Source of the DNA: JBGPEQ01 sp050180895 | GTDB lineage: Bacteria > Pseudomonadota > Alphaproteobacteria > Dongiales > Dongiaceae | Assembly: GCA_050180895.1 (NCBI GenBank) | Contig: JBFXDS010000011.1 | Span: forward strand, 97,406 to 161,405 | Direction of reading: 5' to 3' | DNA length: 64,000 nt | Part shown: positions 20,490 through 32,700 of the stretch, one piece after another | Numbering within the stretch: position 1 is the first letter of the stretch | Layout of the letters: each line of letters begins with the position of its first letter | Program-made: the position numbers and the translations under genes | The notes under the pieces: generated by a model | Seen by the model: only the letters and a program-made list of their open reading frames with translations | Databases searched by the model: none | Told to the model about the DNA's origin: nothing

Positions 20490-20975
20490 ATGACTCCGTC
20501 AGCCAGATTCATCGGGATGATCATCCTGGCCGTCGCCGCCACCGCAGCCGCACACGATGCGGACGCGGCCGAATCCGGCGTCAAGGCCGGCTATCTGCGC
20601 TGTAGCGTCGAGGGCAATGTCAGCTTCATCTTCGGCTCCACGCGGAACGTGAACTGCACCTATCGGCCCGACGCGGGCGGCCGCGTCGACCGTTACGGCG
20701 GCGAGATCAAGAAATTCGGCGTCGACATCGGCTATCAGACCAGCGGGGTGATCCTGTGGGGCGTCGTCGCCCCGACGGCGGATATCGGCCCGGGAGCGCT
20801 CGCCGGCGACTATGGTGGCGTCAGCGCGAGCGTCGCCGCGATCTATGGCGTCGGCGCCAATGCCCTGATCGGCGGCAGCAACAAGTCCATCGTGCTCCAG
20901 CCGGTCAGCGTGGAGGGCATCGAGGGCCTCAATATCGCCGGCGGGATCGGCATCCTCCACCTGCGGGCGCGCTGA
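20490..20975 (+). CDS. DUF992 domain protein, secreted
   Basis: A 161-residue protein with a signal peptide (IGMIILAVAATAAAHDADA, cleavage near 27) and one DUF992 domain. The conserved pattern is clear: VKAGYLRCSVEGN, the SFIFGSTRNVNCTY Cys pair, GGEIKKFGVDIGYQ, ILWGVVAP, AGDYGGVSA and a glycine-rich C-terminus ending in LHLRAR. The two cysteines probably form a disulfide. The family is common in Alphaproteobacteria and its function is unknown. ATG 20490 is preceded by GGGAGGG. It lies 58 bp after the M23 gene and may share its transcript. Confidence 0.9.
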   Translation: MTPSARFIGMIILAVAATAAAHDADAAESGVKAGYLRCSVEGNVSFIFGSTRNVNCTYRPDAGGRVDRYGGEIKKFGVDIGYQTSGVILWGVVAPTADIGPGALAGDYGGVSASVAAIYGVGANALIGGSNKSIVLQPVSVEGIEGLNIAGGIGILHLRAR

Positions 20976-21106
20976 ACCGCGGCGGCCGCTCTCGGCGCAC
21001 AGGCCACACGCGGAACTTTCCCGCCCCACGGCGGGTTGGATTCCCGGCCGGGAGGGCGGCGGCGCCCTCATCGGCGATTGCCGCTTGGGCGAGCCGGGAG
21101 AATCTC

Positions 21107-21775
21107 ATGGCCATTCTTCATCGATCGACCGCACTGAGTGCCGCCGGCGGCATGCTGGCGCTTGCATTGATTGCAAGCTCCTCCGTGCTCGGCGGCGACT
21201 TTCAGCAACTGGCGCAAGCAGTCGGCGGCGGCACGTCTGCGCGCGATCAGAGTGCCATCGGTCAATCGACTCCGGCGTTCAGCTCCAATCCCACGCCGGC
21301 ATTGGGGTCGCCGACCCCAGCCTTCGGGTCGACGGCAACGCCGGCGTTCGGCCGCTCGCCCACCTCGGCCTTCGGCAACGGCAGCGCAGGCGAAGAGACG
21401 GGCTCGGGGAGCGGCGATGCGACCGTCGGCACGGGAGATCAGACGGAGGGCGCGGCTTCGGCTGCACCCGACGCAGCGGTCGCAGCGGAAGACGGGGTCG
21501 CTGCTCCCTCCGCCTCCGCGCGGACATCATCCGCACGGTCGGTGACGGCCGAAGGACGGGCATCCGTGAACTCCCGTGTTGGCGATGGCACGCGCGCCCT
21601 GCGGACGACGCGGCGAACCGACGTCGTCGTCGACGGTGCCGGCGGCGCGGACTTCAGGATGCTGCCGGCCGCGCCGACGGGCGACCGCACAACGCCGGCC
21701 TTCATCATCACAAACGGTCGCACAACGACGCTGCCGGCCGGCGCCCTGCAGTCCGGCACCATAACCCTGCCGTAG
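21107..21775 (+). CDS. Hypothetical secreted protein with TPAFG repeats
   Basis: A 222-residue low-complexity protein, not recognised. After a signal-like segment (AGGMLALALIASSSVLGG, about 13-30) there are five imperfect TPAFG/TPALG units (about 52-90), then a Gly/Ser/Ala-rich acidic stretch, a basic Arg/Thr segment, and a C-terminal Thr-rich tail with one more TPAF. The composition suggests an extracellular or envelope protein without a globular catalytic domain. ATG 21107 has GGGAG upstream. Its stop (TAG) abuts the stop of clpB on the other strand with no gap. Confidence 0.6.
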   Translation: MAILHRSTALSAAGGMLALALIASSSVLGGDFQQLAQAVGGGTSARDQSAIGQSTPAFSSNPTPALGSPTPAFGSTATPAFGRSPTSAFGNGSAGEETGSGSGDATVGTGDQTEGAASAAPDAAVAAEDGVAAPSASARTSSARSVTAEGRASVNSRVGDGTRALRTTRRTDVVVDGAGGADFRMLPAAPTGDRTTPAFIITNGRTTTLPAGALQSGTITLP

Positions 21776-24367
<2,592 letters not shown>

Positions 24368-24524
24368 CTTCTTCTGCCCTCTGCCATCGGCGCCCGATAG
24401 TGCCGGCACGCCAAGGCGATGCGTTGACGAAGATCAACTGGGCTGGATATGGGGCGTTCAGGCGCAGGCGCAAGGGCACCGCGGCAACGCGACTCTACTT
24501 CAGAAGAGGCAGAGGCGGGAGCGC

Positions 24525-24959
24525 TCAGGCCTCCGCGGGGTCTTCCGCCGGGTCGTAGGGTTCCTCGGCCGGGCCGACGACATCGCGGCGGCGGTCGTTC
24601 TGCTGTGGCTGCTCGCCGCCGCCGGCACCGTCGGCCGAGCCCTCGGCGCCGGGGTTCTGTCCGTCCGGCCGCTGTCCCTGACGGAACCGGCCGTTGTTGC
24701 CGTGGTCGCCGCCGTTGAGATTGATGATGCGGTAATAGTGCTCGGCATGCTGGTAGTAGTTCTCGGCGGCGATCCGATCTCCGGCCGAAGCGGCGTCGCG
24801 CGCCATCGCGAGATACTTCTCCAGCACCTGATAGGCATTGCCGCGGATGCGGACATCCGGGCCGTTGCTGTCGAAGGTCTGTTGGCGCGGATTGCCGCCG
24901 CCATGCTGGCGGCGCGGGCCGCGGCCACGCGAGCGCCTGTTATTGGGTCCTTGTCTCAT
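24525..24959 (-). CDS. DUF4167 domain protein
   Basis: A 144-residue protein with the conserved DUF4167 core (residues about 30-85: RGNAYQVLEKYLAMARDA, GDRIAAENYYQHAEHYYRI), flanked by an Arg/Gly-rich N-terminus (RSRGRGPRRQ) and an acidic, disordered C-terminus. The basic tail suggests nucleic-acid binding. The family is typically found between prmC and clpB in Alphaproteobacteria, as here. Function is unknown. ATG 24959 is about 160 bp after prmC. Confidence 0.92.
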   Translation of the reverse strand: MRQGPNNRRSRGRGPRRQHGGGNPRQQTFDSNGPDVRIRGNAYQVLEKYLAMARDAASAGDRIAAENYYQHAEHYYRIINLNGGDHGNNGRFRQGQRPDGQNPGAEGSADGAGGGEQPQQNDRRRDVVGPAEEPYDPAEDPAEA

Positions 24960-25119
24960 CGTCCCATCGCTTCAGGTAACCGGCCCGATGCCCCTGCTCG
25001 AGGCTGCTGCGCCGCTCGACTGTCGGCCGTTCGACGCGACTGAACCGAGGCGACTATTGGGGGTCAACCGGGGCGCCCATGGCGCCAGGGCCTTCGCGGC
25101 CCGTTCTGTCATCGTCACC

Positions 25120-26046
25120 CTAGACGGGAATGGTTCGCTTTCCAACCGTTTTTTTCAACCCCGGGCCGGCTTCGCTTGTTGACGAAAATCCTGAGGGATT
25201 CCATTGCAGTACGAGGCAGCGTGGCCGACCCGACAAATCATGGCGGAGGGCGGCGCGGCGGAAGCCCCCGGCGGCGAACAGCGCGGCCACCGAATCGCTT
25301 TGGCCGGCGCCGATCTCGAGCAGGAGAGGCGCCTGCGGCCCCAGGAACCCGGCGATGCCGGCGGCGATGGCGCGATAGGCATCGAGGCCGTCGAGGCCGC
25401 CGTCCAGGGCAAGACGCGGCTCGTGCTGCGCCACCTCCGGCATCAGCGCCTCGATCTCCGCGCGCGGGATGTAGGGCGGATTGCTGACCACGAGGTCGAA
25501 TGACCCGGCGAGCCCGGCGGTCCAATCGCCGCGCCGGAAGGCGGCGCGATCGGCGAGACCGAGGGCAGCGGCATTGACGCGGGCGACCGCGAGCGCCGCC
25601 TCGCTGCAGTCGATCCCGAGGCCGGTCGCCTGCGGCAGCTCGTGCAGCAGGGCCAACAGCAGGCAGCCCGTGCCAGTGCCGAGGTCGAGGATCCGCAGCG
25701 GCGCGGCGCGGTCGGCAACACGGGCGAGGGCGGCTTCGACCAGGGTCTCGCTGTCGGGGCGCGGGTCGAGCGTATCCGCGGTAACGCGGAAGCGGAGTCC
25801 CCAGAACTCGCGGCGCCCGACCAGCTGCGCGACGGGCTCGCGGCGGCAGCGGCGCTCGAGCAGTTCGAGGAAGCGCGCCTCCTCAGCGGCGGCGAGTGCG
25901 CGTTCCGGATGGGCAATGAGGGCCGGCCCGTCGAGCCTCAGGACATCGCCCAGGAGGAGCCGCGCGTCGAGGCGCGCGCTGTCGATGCCGGCGGCGCGCA
26001 GCCGGCGCATCGCCTCTTCCAGAACGGCGGCGACCGTCGCGCTCAT
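25120..26046 (-). CDS. prmC: Peptide chain release factor N5-glutamine methyltransferase
   Basis: A 308-residue SAM-dependent methyltransferase that methylates the GGQ glutamine of release factors. It has an N-terminal helical substrate domain (about 1-75) and a Rossmann domain with motif I ILDLGTGTGCLLLALL and the diagnostic NPPY motif (VVSNPPYIPRAE). The start is ATG 26046 (MSATVAAVLEEA); the frame remains open upstream through a repeat region, which is spurious. The C-terminus is slightly extended beyond the usual end (STSEAGPGLKKT). Its usual neighbour prfA is about 5.5 kb upstream, separated by accessory genes. Confidence 0.96.
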   Translation of the reverse strand: MSATVAAVLEEAMRRLRAAGIDSARLDARLLLGDVLRLDGPALIAHPERALAAAEEARFLELLERRCRREPVAQLVGRREFWGLRFRVTADTLDPRPDSETLVEAALARVADRAAPLRILDLGTGTGCLLLALLHELPQATGLGIDCSEAALAVARVNAAALGLADRAAFRRGDWTAGLAGSFDLVVSNPPYIPRAEIEALMPEVAQHEPRLALDGGLDGLDAYRAIAAGIAGFLGPQAPLLLEIGAGQSDSVAALFAAGGFRRAALRHDLSGRPRCLVLQWNPSGFSSTSEAGPGLKKTVGKRTIPV

Positions 26047-26084
26047 GCCGCGGACGCGCGGCCGGCGGCGAGGGCCGACAACGA

Positions 26085-26467
26085 AAATGACGGATGGACC
26101 CCATGCCCAGCGGAGACGATCGCTGGACGACGCGCGACCGGCCGGACCGGCATGGTCCTCCGACGCGAAAACAAAGTTACGCATGGCCGGTGGACCGCCG
26201 GAAAACCGCCGTCGGCCAAAAAAGCGACGATGAACCCCATGTCCAGCGAAGACCGGGGCATCCAGCGATCCAACGGGGTTGAGTTCACACGATGCGGAAC
26301 AGGTCCGGCGAGGCGGCCGTTCGTCATGGCCAACGGGCGGCGGGGGCCGCCGCGGGGCGCGGCCAGGAAATCGGCCGGGCGGGTGCCGTTCTTCAGAGGA
26401 CCACGCCGGCGAAACGGAAGGGCGATGGGAGCGGAGAGCGTGGGAAATGACGGATGGACCCCATGCC
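26085..26467. repeat. Repeated segment in the gap between prmC and the methyltransferase gene
   Basis: A 23-base segment (AAATGACGGATGGACCCC plus ATGCC) occurs exactly at 26085-26107 and again at 26445-26467, 360 bases apart. A diverged third copy starts near 26228. Shorter similarities (GACCGGCATGG) follow both exact copies. The whole gap 26047-26633 has open frames on both strands but no recognisable gene. It looks like decayed or repeat-expanded intergenic DNA. Confidence 0.6.
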
Positions 26468-26633
26468 AAGCGGAAATCGGACCGACCGGCATGGCGGAGG
26501 CGGCGGGGTCAACGAGATTTTCGGGACGATCGAGCACGGAGCCTCTGGGAAGCCTTTGATTTGCGCCACAGAACATATAGGGTACATCGCATGGGCATCA
26601 AGACCCTGACGGACCTGTGGGACCCGTACGACC

Positions 26634-27335
26634 CTAGATCTCGCTGTTCTTCTCGGCGAAGTAGTCGGCATAAGTCGGCCCGCCGATGTCGGACCACAGG
26701 AGGCGGAAGCCGGTGCGCTCCAGCAGGCACTCGACGATCCAGGCGAAGGTGCTGTGCTCCTCGCGGACATGGGTGGCGACCTCGGCGCGAGGATAGCCGG
26801 TGTTGGCCAGCATCCAGCCGATCCAGCCTTCGATGGCCTGCGGCGCTTCCGCCGGGGCGAAGGAGAAGACGACGTCGCGGAGGAACAGGCGGCCGCCCGG
26901 CTTCAGCATCCGGTTCACGCGGACCAGGGCCATGGCCTTCCAGAAGTCCGGCAGATGATGGAAGGCGAACTTGGTGGTGACGAGATCCAGCGTCCGTGGG
27001 CCGGGATCGAAGCTGAGGAACCCGGCCTGCACCGGCCGGATGTTGGTCAGCCCCGCGGCCGCCGCGCGCGCCTCTGTCCGGGCCAGCATCGCCGCGGACA
27101 CGTCGACGGCATGGACGCACGCTGACCGCCGCGCCGCCTCGCAGGCCAGGAGGCCCGTCCCGCAGCCGATGTCAGCGACGTGGTGCGTCGGCTCAACGCC
27201 GATGCGGTCGAGCAGCGCGCGGTCGGCCGCGGGGTCGTCGTTCTGCCGGTCGTCATAGGTGGCGACCTGGCCGGCGTCGGCGAAATCGATCCCGACCTGC
27301 CGCAGGTCATCATAGAACCAGTCCGGGCGGCTCAC
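26634..27335 (-). CDS. Class I SAM-dependent methyltransferase
   Basis: A 233-residue protein with a Rossmann methyltransferase core: motif I VADIGCGTGLLACEAA (about 56-71), VHAVDVSAAMLARTE, and the UbiE/type-11 motif KFAFHHLPDFWKAMALVRVNRMLKPGGRLFLRD broken here into adjacent pieces. A C-terminal extension (HSTFAWIVECLLERTGFRL) is typical of the family. GTG 27335 is chosen because the conserved N-terminus (SRPDWFYDDLRQVG) begins there, with GAGGAG about 15 bases upstream; the frame is open further. Substrate unknown. It lies in the accessory stretch between prfA and prmC. Confidence 0.85.
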   Translation of the reverse strand: MSRPDWFYDDLRQVGIDFADAGQVATYDDRQNDDPAADRALLDRIGVEPTHHVADIGCGTGLLACEAARRSACVHAVDVSAAMLARTEARAAAAGLTNIRPVQAGFLSFDPGPRTLDLVTTKFAFHHLPDFWKAMALVRVNRMLKPGGRLFLRDVVFSFAPAEAPQAIEGWIGWMLANTGYPRAEVATHVREEHSTFAWIVECLLERTGFRLLWSDIGGPTYADYFAEKNSEI

Positions 27336-27498
27336 CGCAGGATTCGCTCCTCGTAACGTCTGGGCGGAGATCGCCCTTGCCGACTTCGTCCCAAGCCTAG
27401 CGGAGGACTTCAGGTGGCCGGTAGCCCCCGCGAGCACCCTGGCCTCCCGGCCCGCCGCTTGCGACGATGCGCTCCGCAGCGGGACGGAGGCATGCGCG

Positions 27499-27843
27499 AT
27501 GTGGATCATGGTGTCGGGACCCTATACGGCGGGCGGCGCCGACGCGGCCCGGCGGGCCGAGAACCTGCGGACGCTGAACAAGGCGGCCGTGGCCCTGCTT
27601 CGCGCCGGGCATGTGCCGGTGATTGGCGTGAACATGGCCCTGCCCATGATCGAAGCGGCCGGCGGCGGCGCGTCGGCCCATCGCGACATCATGATGCCGC
27701 TCTCCCTGGCCCTGGCGGAGCGCTGCGACGCCTGCCTCCGGCTCGGTGGGTCGTCGCAGGGCGCCGATGACGAGGCGGCGCGGTTCGCGGCCAACGGCCG
27801 CCCCGTCTACCGCAATCTGGAGGAGATTCCCGTCCCGAGCTGA
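27499..27843 (+). CDS. DUF4406 domain protein (nucleoside deoxyribosyltransferase-like fold)
   Basis: A 114-residue single-domain protein with the DUF4406 pattern: MVSGPYTAGG at the N-terminus, then ENLRTLNKAAVALLRAGHVPVIGVNMALPMI, and a C-terminal GGSSQGADDEAARF. The fold resembles nucleoside 2-deoxyribosyltransferases, which have the same SGPY start. DUF4406 proteins are frequent in phages and accessory regions, and their role is unsettled. ATG 27499 has GGAGG at 27486-27490. The gap to 28029 holds nothing I can name. Confidence 0.85.
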   Translation: MWIMVSGPYTAGGADAARRAENLRTLNKAAVALLRAGHVPVIGVNMALPMIEAAGGGASAHRDIMMPLSLALAERCDACLRLGGSSQGADDEAARFAANGRPVYRNLEEIPVPS

Positions 27844-28029
27844 CCGCCGGCGATGCAGTGCGAAGACATCCACAATCTTTCGGCAATCGGGCCGAGGGAA
27901 GGCCATGCGGCAAGCCGAACCCGATCGCCACCTCAACACGCCGCCGCCAGCATCTGTCGCGACTGTTCAGCGGCCGAGGCGGTGGCTGGTCGCCGCGACG
28001 GCTTCCGCATTCCGCTGTCCGAAGACGCT

Positions 28030-28608
28030 TCAGTTGGCCAAGCCGTAGCGATTAGCCTCCTCGAACAGCCGGATCGTCTTTTCCACGCTGTACGGCTGCT
28101 CGAGCAAAGTTTCCGGGTCCCACTCGCTTCGCGGTATGCCGAAGAAATCGCCGCCGTAGACGTGAATCGCGCCACTCAAACGCGGGATCGGGTTCGTAAC
28201 CGAGTGCACGATGTCGGGCCCCAGCGGGATGGCGTCGGCGGCTGCGAGCGCCCTGGCCCCGGCGGCTTCGATCTTGCCGCCGGGTTCATCATGGATGCGG
28301 CGCCAGAAGATGTTGTCCTCGCGGCCGAGATAGACTCCGATGATCGCCCACATCCGGTGGTTATGCGGCATGACGGTCATGCGCGGCGCCCAGATTACGT
28401 TGAGAATCGTCAGATCACTCGAGTGATGGAGCTTGCGAACCTCCGCGCGTTTCGGCTCGCCCAACACGCGCAAGAGGGCCGCAGGTTCGGCCACAACGCG
28501 CGCCACGACCTCTCGCATGGCCTTTTGCGGGGTTCCGTCCTGCAAAGCAGTCCGACAGTCGGCGATGAACTCATCCAGATCGAACGACGATGTCTTGATA
28601 CCGGGCAT
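28030..28608 (-). CDS. Cysteine dioxygenase-type cupin
   Basis: A 192-residue double-stranded beta-helix protein. The metal motif MPHNHRMWAIIGVYLGRED supplies two His in cupin motif 1, and PRLSGAIHVYGGDFF supplies the third His in motif 2. The layout fits predicted Fe-dependent thiol or small-molecule dioxygenases related to cysteine dioxygenase (COG5553-like), acting in the cytoplasm. Exact substrate is not evident. It is divergent from a LysR-type gene at 28744, with an inverted repeat between them, so it is the likely target of that regulator. Confidence 0.8.
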   Translation of the reverse strand: MPGIKTSSFDLDEFIADCRTALQDGTPQKAMREVVARVVAEPAALLRVLGEPKRAEVRKLHHSSDLTILNVIWAPRMTVMPHNHRMWAIIGVYLGREDNIFWRRIHDEPGGKIEAAGARALAAADAIPLGPDIVHSVTNPIPRLSGAIHVYGGDFFGIPRSEWDPETLLEQPYSVEKTIRLFEEANRYGLAN

Positions 28609-28695
28609 GACGCCTCTCCCTCTTGTGCCGGCGGACCCGGCCCGAACCGTGGGCGGCTGGGTCTCTAGCTAGAGCCTGATGTGATACTTGCGTCA

Positions 28696-28715
28696 AATGC
28701 ATAATATTTTGCATT
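28696..28715. promoter_or_regulatory. Inverted repeat, likely LysR-type regulator binding site
   Basis: AATGCA (28696-28701) and TGCATT (28710-28715) are exact inverted arms separated by 8 A/T-rich bases, containing the T-N11-A pattern of LysR-type sites. It lies in the 135-bp gap between the divergent cupin and LysR genes. Confidence 0.65.
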
Positions 28716-28743
28716 ACCCATGCTCATAAGGCATTGTTGACAG

Positions 28744-29673
28744 GTGGAGCTCCGCCATCTTCGCTACTTCCTCGCCGTGGCAGAGGCCGGGACGGCTTCC
28801 CGGGCAGCCGTCCGGATCCGGATCTCGCAGCCCGCGCTTTCACGGCAGATCCACGATCTCGAGGCCGAACTCGGCGTTCGGCTCTTCGAGCGGGCGGGGC
28901 GAAGTCTAAAGCTGACCGGGGCAGGCGAGGACTTGCTCGCCTGCGGTCGAAGCGTGCTGAGGGAAGCAGAAGCGTTCCGCGAACGCGCGCGCGCTCTACA
29001 GCGCGGCGACACCGGCGTGCTGCATGTCGGCGCGACGCCTCAGACACTGCAACGCCTGTTTCCGGCCGTCCTCGAGCGTTTCCGCCGAATCATGCCCGCC
29101 GTCGATGTGCGCCTGATCGAGGCGCATCCGGCGGCGCTTCTCGACCTCGTTCGAAACGGCGACCTCCACCTGGCATTCACGACCTATCAGCCCGAACTGA
29201 GCTCGGCCTGCCACCCGGCCGGCGTCGTGCCTCTTCTCGCCGTCAGCATGAAGACGCGAGCCAAGCAACGCGACCGCATCGAGGTTCGCGCTCTCGAGGA
29301 CACGCCGCTTCTGCTGCTGCAACGAGGATTCGTCACGCGCGAGCTGTTCGACGCGGCCTGCCGTGTCGCACACATTCGACAGAACATCTTTCTCGAAAGC
29401 AGCGCGCCGGCCGTCCTCCTCGCCCTGGCGAAGGCCGGCCCCGGCGTGGCCATCCTCCCGGGAACCGTGGCCTTCAAAGAGAGCGGGCTGACGTTTCAGA
29501 GGTTGGTACAGGACGGCACACCGCTGGAGGCCCATCTCGCCGTCCACTGGAACCCGCAACGTTTCCTGCCGCCCTATGGCCACCGCTTCGCCGAAGAGCT
29601 GGCCGCATACGCCCGCCGTGAATTCGCGGGTCACGCCATCACTTCGGGAGCGCCGCGACGGCGCCGAGCATAG
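28744..29673 (+). CDS. LysR-family transcriptional regulator
   Basis: A 309-residue regulator with an N-terminal winged helix-turn-helix (MELRHLRYFLAVAEAGTASRAA, ISQPALSRQIHDLEAELG) and a two-lobed periplasmic-binding-like effector domain (about 90-295). GTG 28744 is the start that aligns with the family N-terminus. It is divergent from the cupin gene, and the palindrome at 28696-28715 fits classic divergent autoregulation and activation. The C-terminus is Arg-rich (GAPRRRRA). Effector unknown, plausibly a thiol or small acid handled by the cupin. Confidence 0.93.
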   Translation: MELRHLRYFLAVAEAGTASRAAVRIRISQPALSRQIHDLEAELGVRLFERAGRSLKLTGAGEDLLACGRSVLREAEAFRERARALQRGDTGVLHVGATPQTLQRLFPAVLERFRRIMPAVDVRLIEAHPAALLDLVRNGDLHLAFTTYQPELSSACHPAGVVPLLAVSMKTRAKQRDRIEVRALEDTPLLLLQRGFVTRELFDAACRVAHIRQNIFLESSAPAVLLALAKAGPGVAILPGTVAFKESGLTFQRLVQDGTPLEAHLAVHWNPQRFLPPYGHRFAEELAAYARREFAGHAITSGAPRRRRA

Positions 29674-29825
29674 CCGTGGTATTCCCGCGTCACCCGGGCG
29701 GGCTTTGCCTGATCAAGCCCGGGAATTCGTCACGGTTGTCAGAACTGACGCGCTTGCAGCTTCGCGGTTCTTCCGCCGACAGCCTTCGCCTGACGCGAGG
29801 GAACAACCGGGTTGTCCATACCCTC

Positions 29826-30377
29826 TTACGGCAGGAGCCCGCGATAGATCTCATCGAGCGGCAGCGAAAGCCCGACGGACGTCATCTCCACCGCATCCGT
29901 ACCGGCATAGGAGGCAAGATCCCACGCCGTATTGGTGCGCCGGTAGACCCGGACCTCGCGACGATCCTGCTCGACCAGCACGTAGTCCCGCAGGGACGCA
30001 ATCGCCTGATAGGCAAGCAGCTTCTCATGCGTGTCGCGCATCACGGTGCTGGGCGACAGCACCTCGACGATGAGCGAGGGCCGCTCGACATAGAGCGGCT
30101 CGACGTCCGATTTGTCGCAGGTGACAAGGATATCGGAGTAGTAGAAGTCGTCGCCGATACGGAGCTTCATCGTACCGCCGAAAACACGACATGCCGTACC
30201 CCGCAGATGGCCATAGAGGGCAAAATGGAGTGCCCCAGCGATGAGATTGTGGGCCTGCGTGGCGCCCACCATCGAGACCACCTCGCCCCCGACGAACTCG
30301 TGCCTAGTGTCGCTCAGCTTTTCCCCTTCGAGGTACTCCCCGACGGTAAGTGGTCGGACTTTTTTCCGCGTCGGCAT
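29826..30377 (-). CDS. Uma2 family protein (DUF820, PD-(D/E)XK nuclease fold)
   Basis: A 183-residue protein matching the Uma2/DUF820 family. It shows RHEFVGGEVVSMVG near the N-terminus, then the nuclease-like core FYYSDILVTCD (catalytic Asp) and PSLIVEVLSPST (the ExK-type strand, here EVL), followed by DYVLVEQDRREVRVYRR. The fold is that of restriction endonucleases. Biological role is unproven: these genes are abundant in cyanobacteria and in mobile or defence-rich regions. Upstream (29674-29825) is palindromic GC-rich DNA around CCCGGGC. Confidence 0.88.
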   Translation of the reverse strand: MPTRKKVRPLTVGEYLEGEKLSDTRHEFVGGEVVSMVGATQAHNLIAGALHFALYGHLRGTACRVFGGTMKLRIGDDFYYSDILVTCDKSDVEPLYVERPSLIVEVLSPSTVMRDTHEKLLAYQAIASLRDYVLVEQDRREVRVYRRTNTAWDLASYAGTDAVEMTSVGLSLPLDEIYRGLLP

Positions 30378-30573
30378 CGCGGCTACCTTTGTTGCCTGCT
30401 AGGTAGGTCATCACACGCGAAGCCGATCGGCTCTTGCGTGTCGCCGCAAGGCTGGCCCCCGTGATGACGTTAGTTGATTTTGAACGTGTTATGCATCATA
30501 TTTGCACGTGGAGGCTCGGTCCCGGGGCAACCTCGAAAGAGGAAGCAACGGGAGCTTTGCCTCCTTCGATTTT

Positions 30574-31455
30574 TCAGTCCCTTGCCTCATAGGGATCTGG
30601 AACGAGGACAATTCCGTACGAGCGGAATACTCGACCCTCCCGGTAACCATCGCCTTCCCACTGCAGTTGATGCAATTGCGGTGCAAACCCCTCCGCGATC
30701 TCCGGACGTATCGGATCGAGGGCTGGCCAATTGGGAAGCCGAAATCCCCAGTTGATGCAATACAGACAGAGGTCGGCAGCTTGCACGCCGACGCTCATAT
30801 CGGACGACACGAAAAGCGGCGCAGGCACAATCCACGCAGTCCGTTGTCGTCCGGTCTGAGTTCTCGTGAAATATCGCTCCGCTCGGGCAACGAACCGCTG
30901 ATCGTCGGCCTTGTCGGTCTCATCCATGATGAGGAGACCGTGAGATCTTTGCGCCTCGAGAAAGTAAAAGAACCGCTCAAACAAGAAAACGTGATCTTTG
31001 CGAAGATACTCTGCCAGCTGGAACCCCCTGGGCGACCGCACGCCCTTGGGGATTGCCGCGGCGAAAATCTGCGCTTCATGGCTCCTCAGGATTTCGAAGA
31101 TGCCGCGCGCCATCTCGATGCTGGCTTGGCCATATGCGGCGAACTCCAGACTACTCGGAGGCTGCTTTTGAAGACCCTTCGTAAGAAAGCCGCGTGCGTT
31201 CTTGCGTCTGTCGGAATCGGAGAGCTGCTGTACCTGATTTGCCCATCTCCAGCGATCCTTGTCGAGCAGCTTGGATCCCTTGATCTCCTTTGAGAAGTCA
31301 GTGAGACGCGCTCCGAATGCATCCAATTCGAGCCGCTGCCACGCGCGCACGAAATCCCACAGCTTACCGATATGCAGAGCAACGCCACCGCGCACTTCGA
31401 GCGGCAACTGCTTATGGTCATGTCCGCTCTCGTCCATGAACAGGAGCCACGTCAT
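30574..31455 (-). CDS. DUF3800 domain protein
   Basis: A 293-residue protein of the DUF3800 family, which has an RNase H-like fold. Conserved acidic motifs are present: FMDESGHD at the N-terminus, LLIMDETDK in the middle and SVGVQAADLCLYCINWG near the C-terminus. Members occur on mobile elements and near defence genes, and nuclease activity is suspected but unproven. By eye the gene is less GC-rich than its neighbours prfA and hemA, which suggests recent acquisition. It lies 196 bp upstream of the Uma2 gene on the same strand, with no obvious operon link. Confidence 0.85.
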   Translation of the reverse strand: MTWLLFMDESGHDHKQLPLEVRGGVALHIGKLWDFVRAWQRLELDAFGARLTDFSKEIKGSKLLDKDRWRWANQVQQLSDSDRRKNARGFLTKGLQKQPPSSLEFAAYGQASIEMARGIFEILRSHEAQIFAAAIPKGVRSPRGFQLAEYLRKDHVFLFERFFYFLEAQRSHGLLIMDETDKADDQRFVARAERYFTRTQTGRQRTAWIVPAPLFVSSDMSVGVQAADLCLYCINWGFRLPNWPALDPIRPEIAEGFAPQLHQLQWEGDGYREGRVFRSYGIVLVPDPYEARD

Positions 31456-31576
31456 AGCACTGCCCGACTGAAAAAGAGTTCATACACATCGACCGGAAGA
31501 CTATAGCAGCAAGCGACGAGCCAATGCCGGCGATTGGATTGCTGAAAGTTTGCGAGATCAACCACTCGCCAGCGCC

Positions 31577-32650
<1,074 letters not shown>

Positions 32651-32700
32651 GCCGATTTTCTCATATCCTGGCGTATTTGGACGCACGTCGACGGGGCTTG

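Noticed and set aside
26043..26576. 177-residue minus-strand frame between prmC and the methyltransferase gene
   Set aside because: The frame repeats short phrases (WHGVHPSF, GHGVHPSF) because the DNA is repetitive; no family features and no convincing ribosome binding site.
29676..30464. 262-residue plus-strand open frame
   Set aside because: It is antisense to the Uma2 gene, which carries the recognisable domain.
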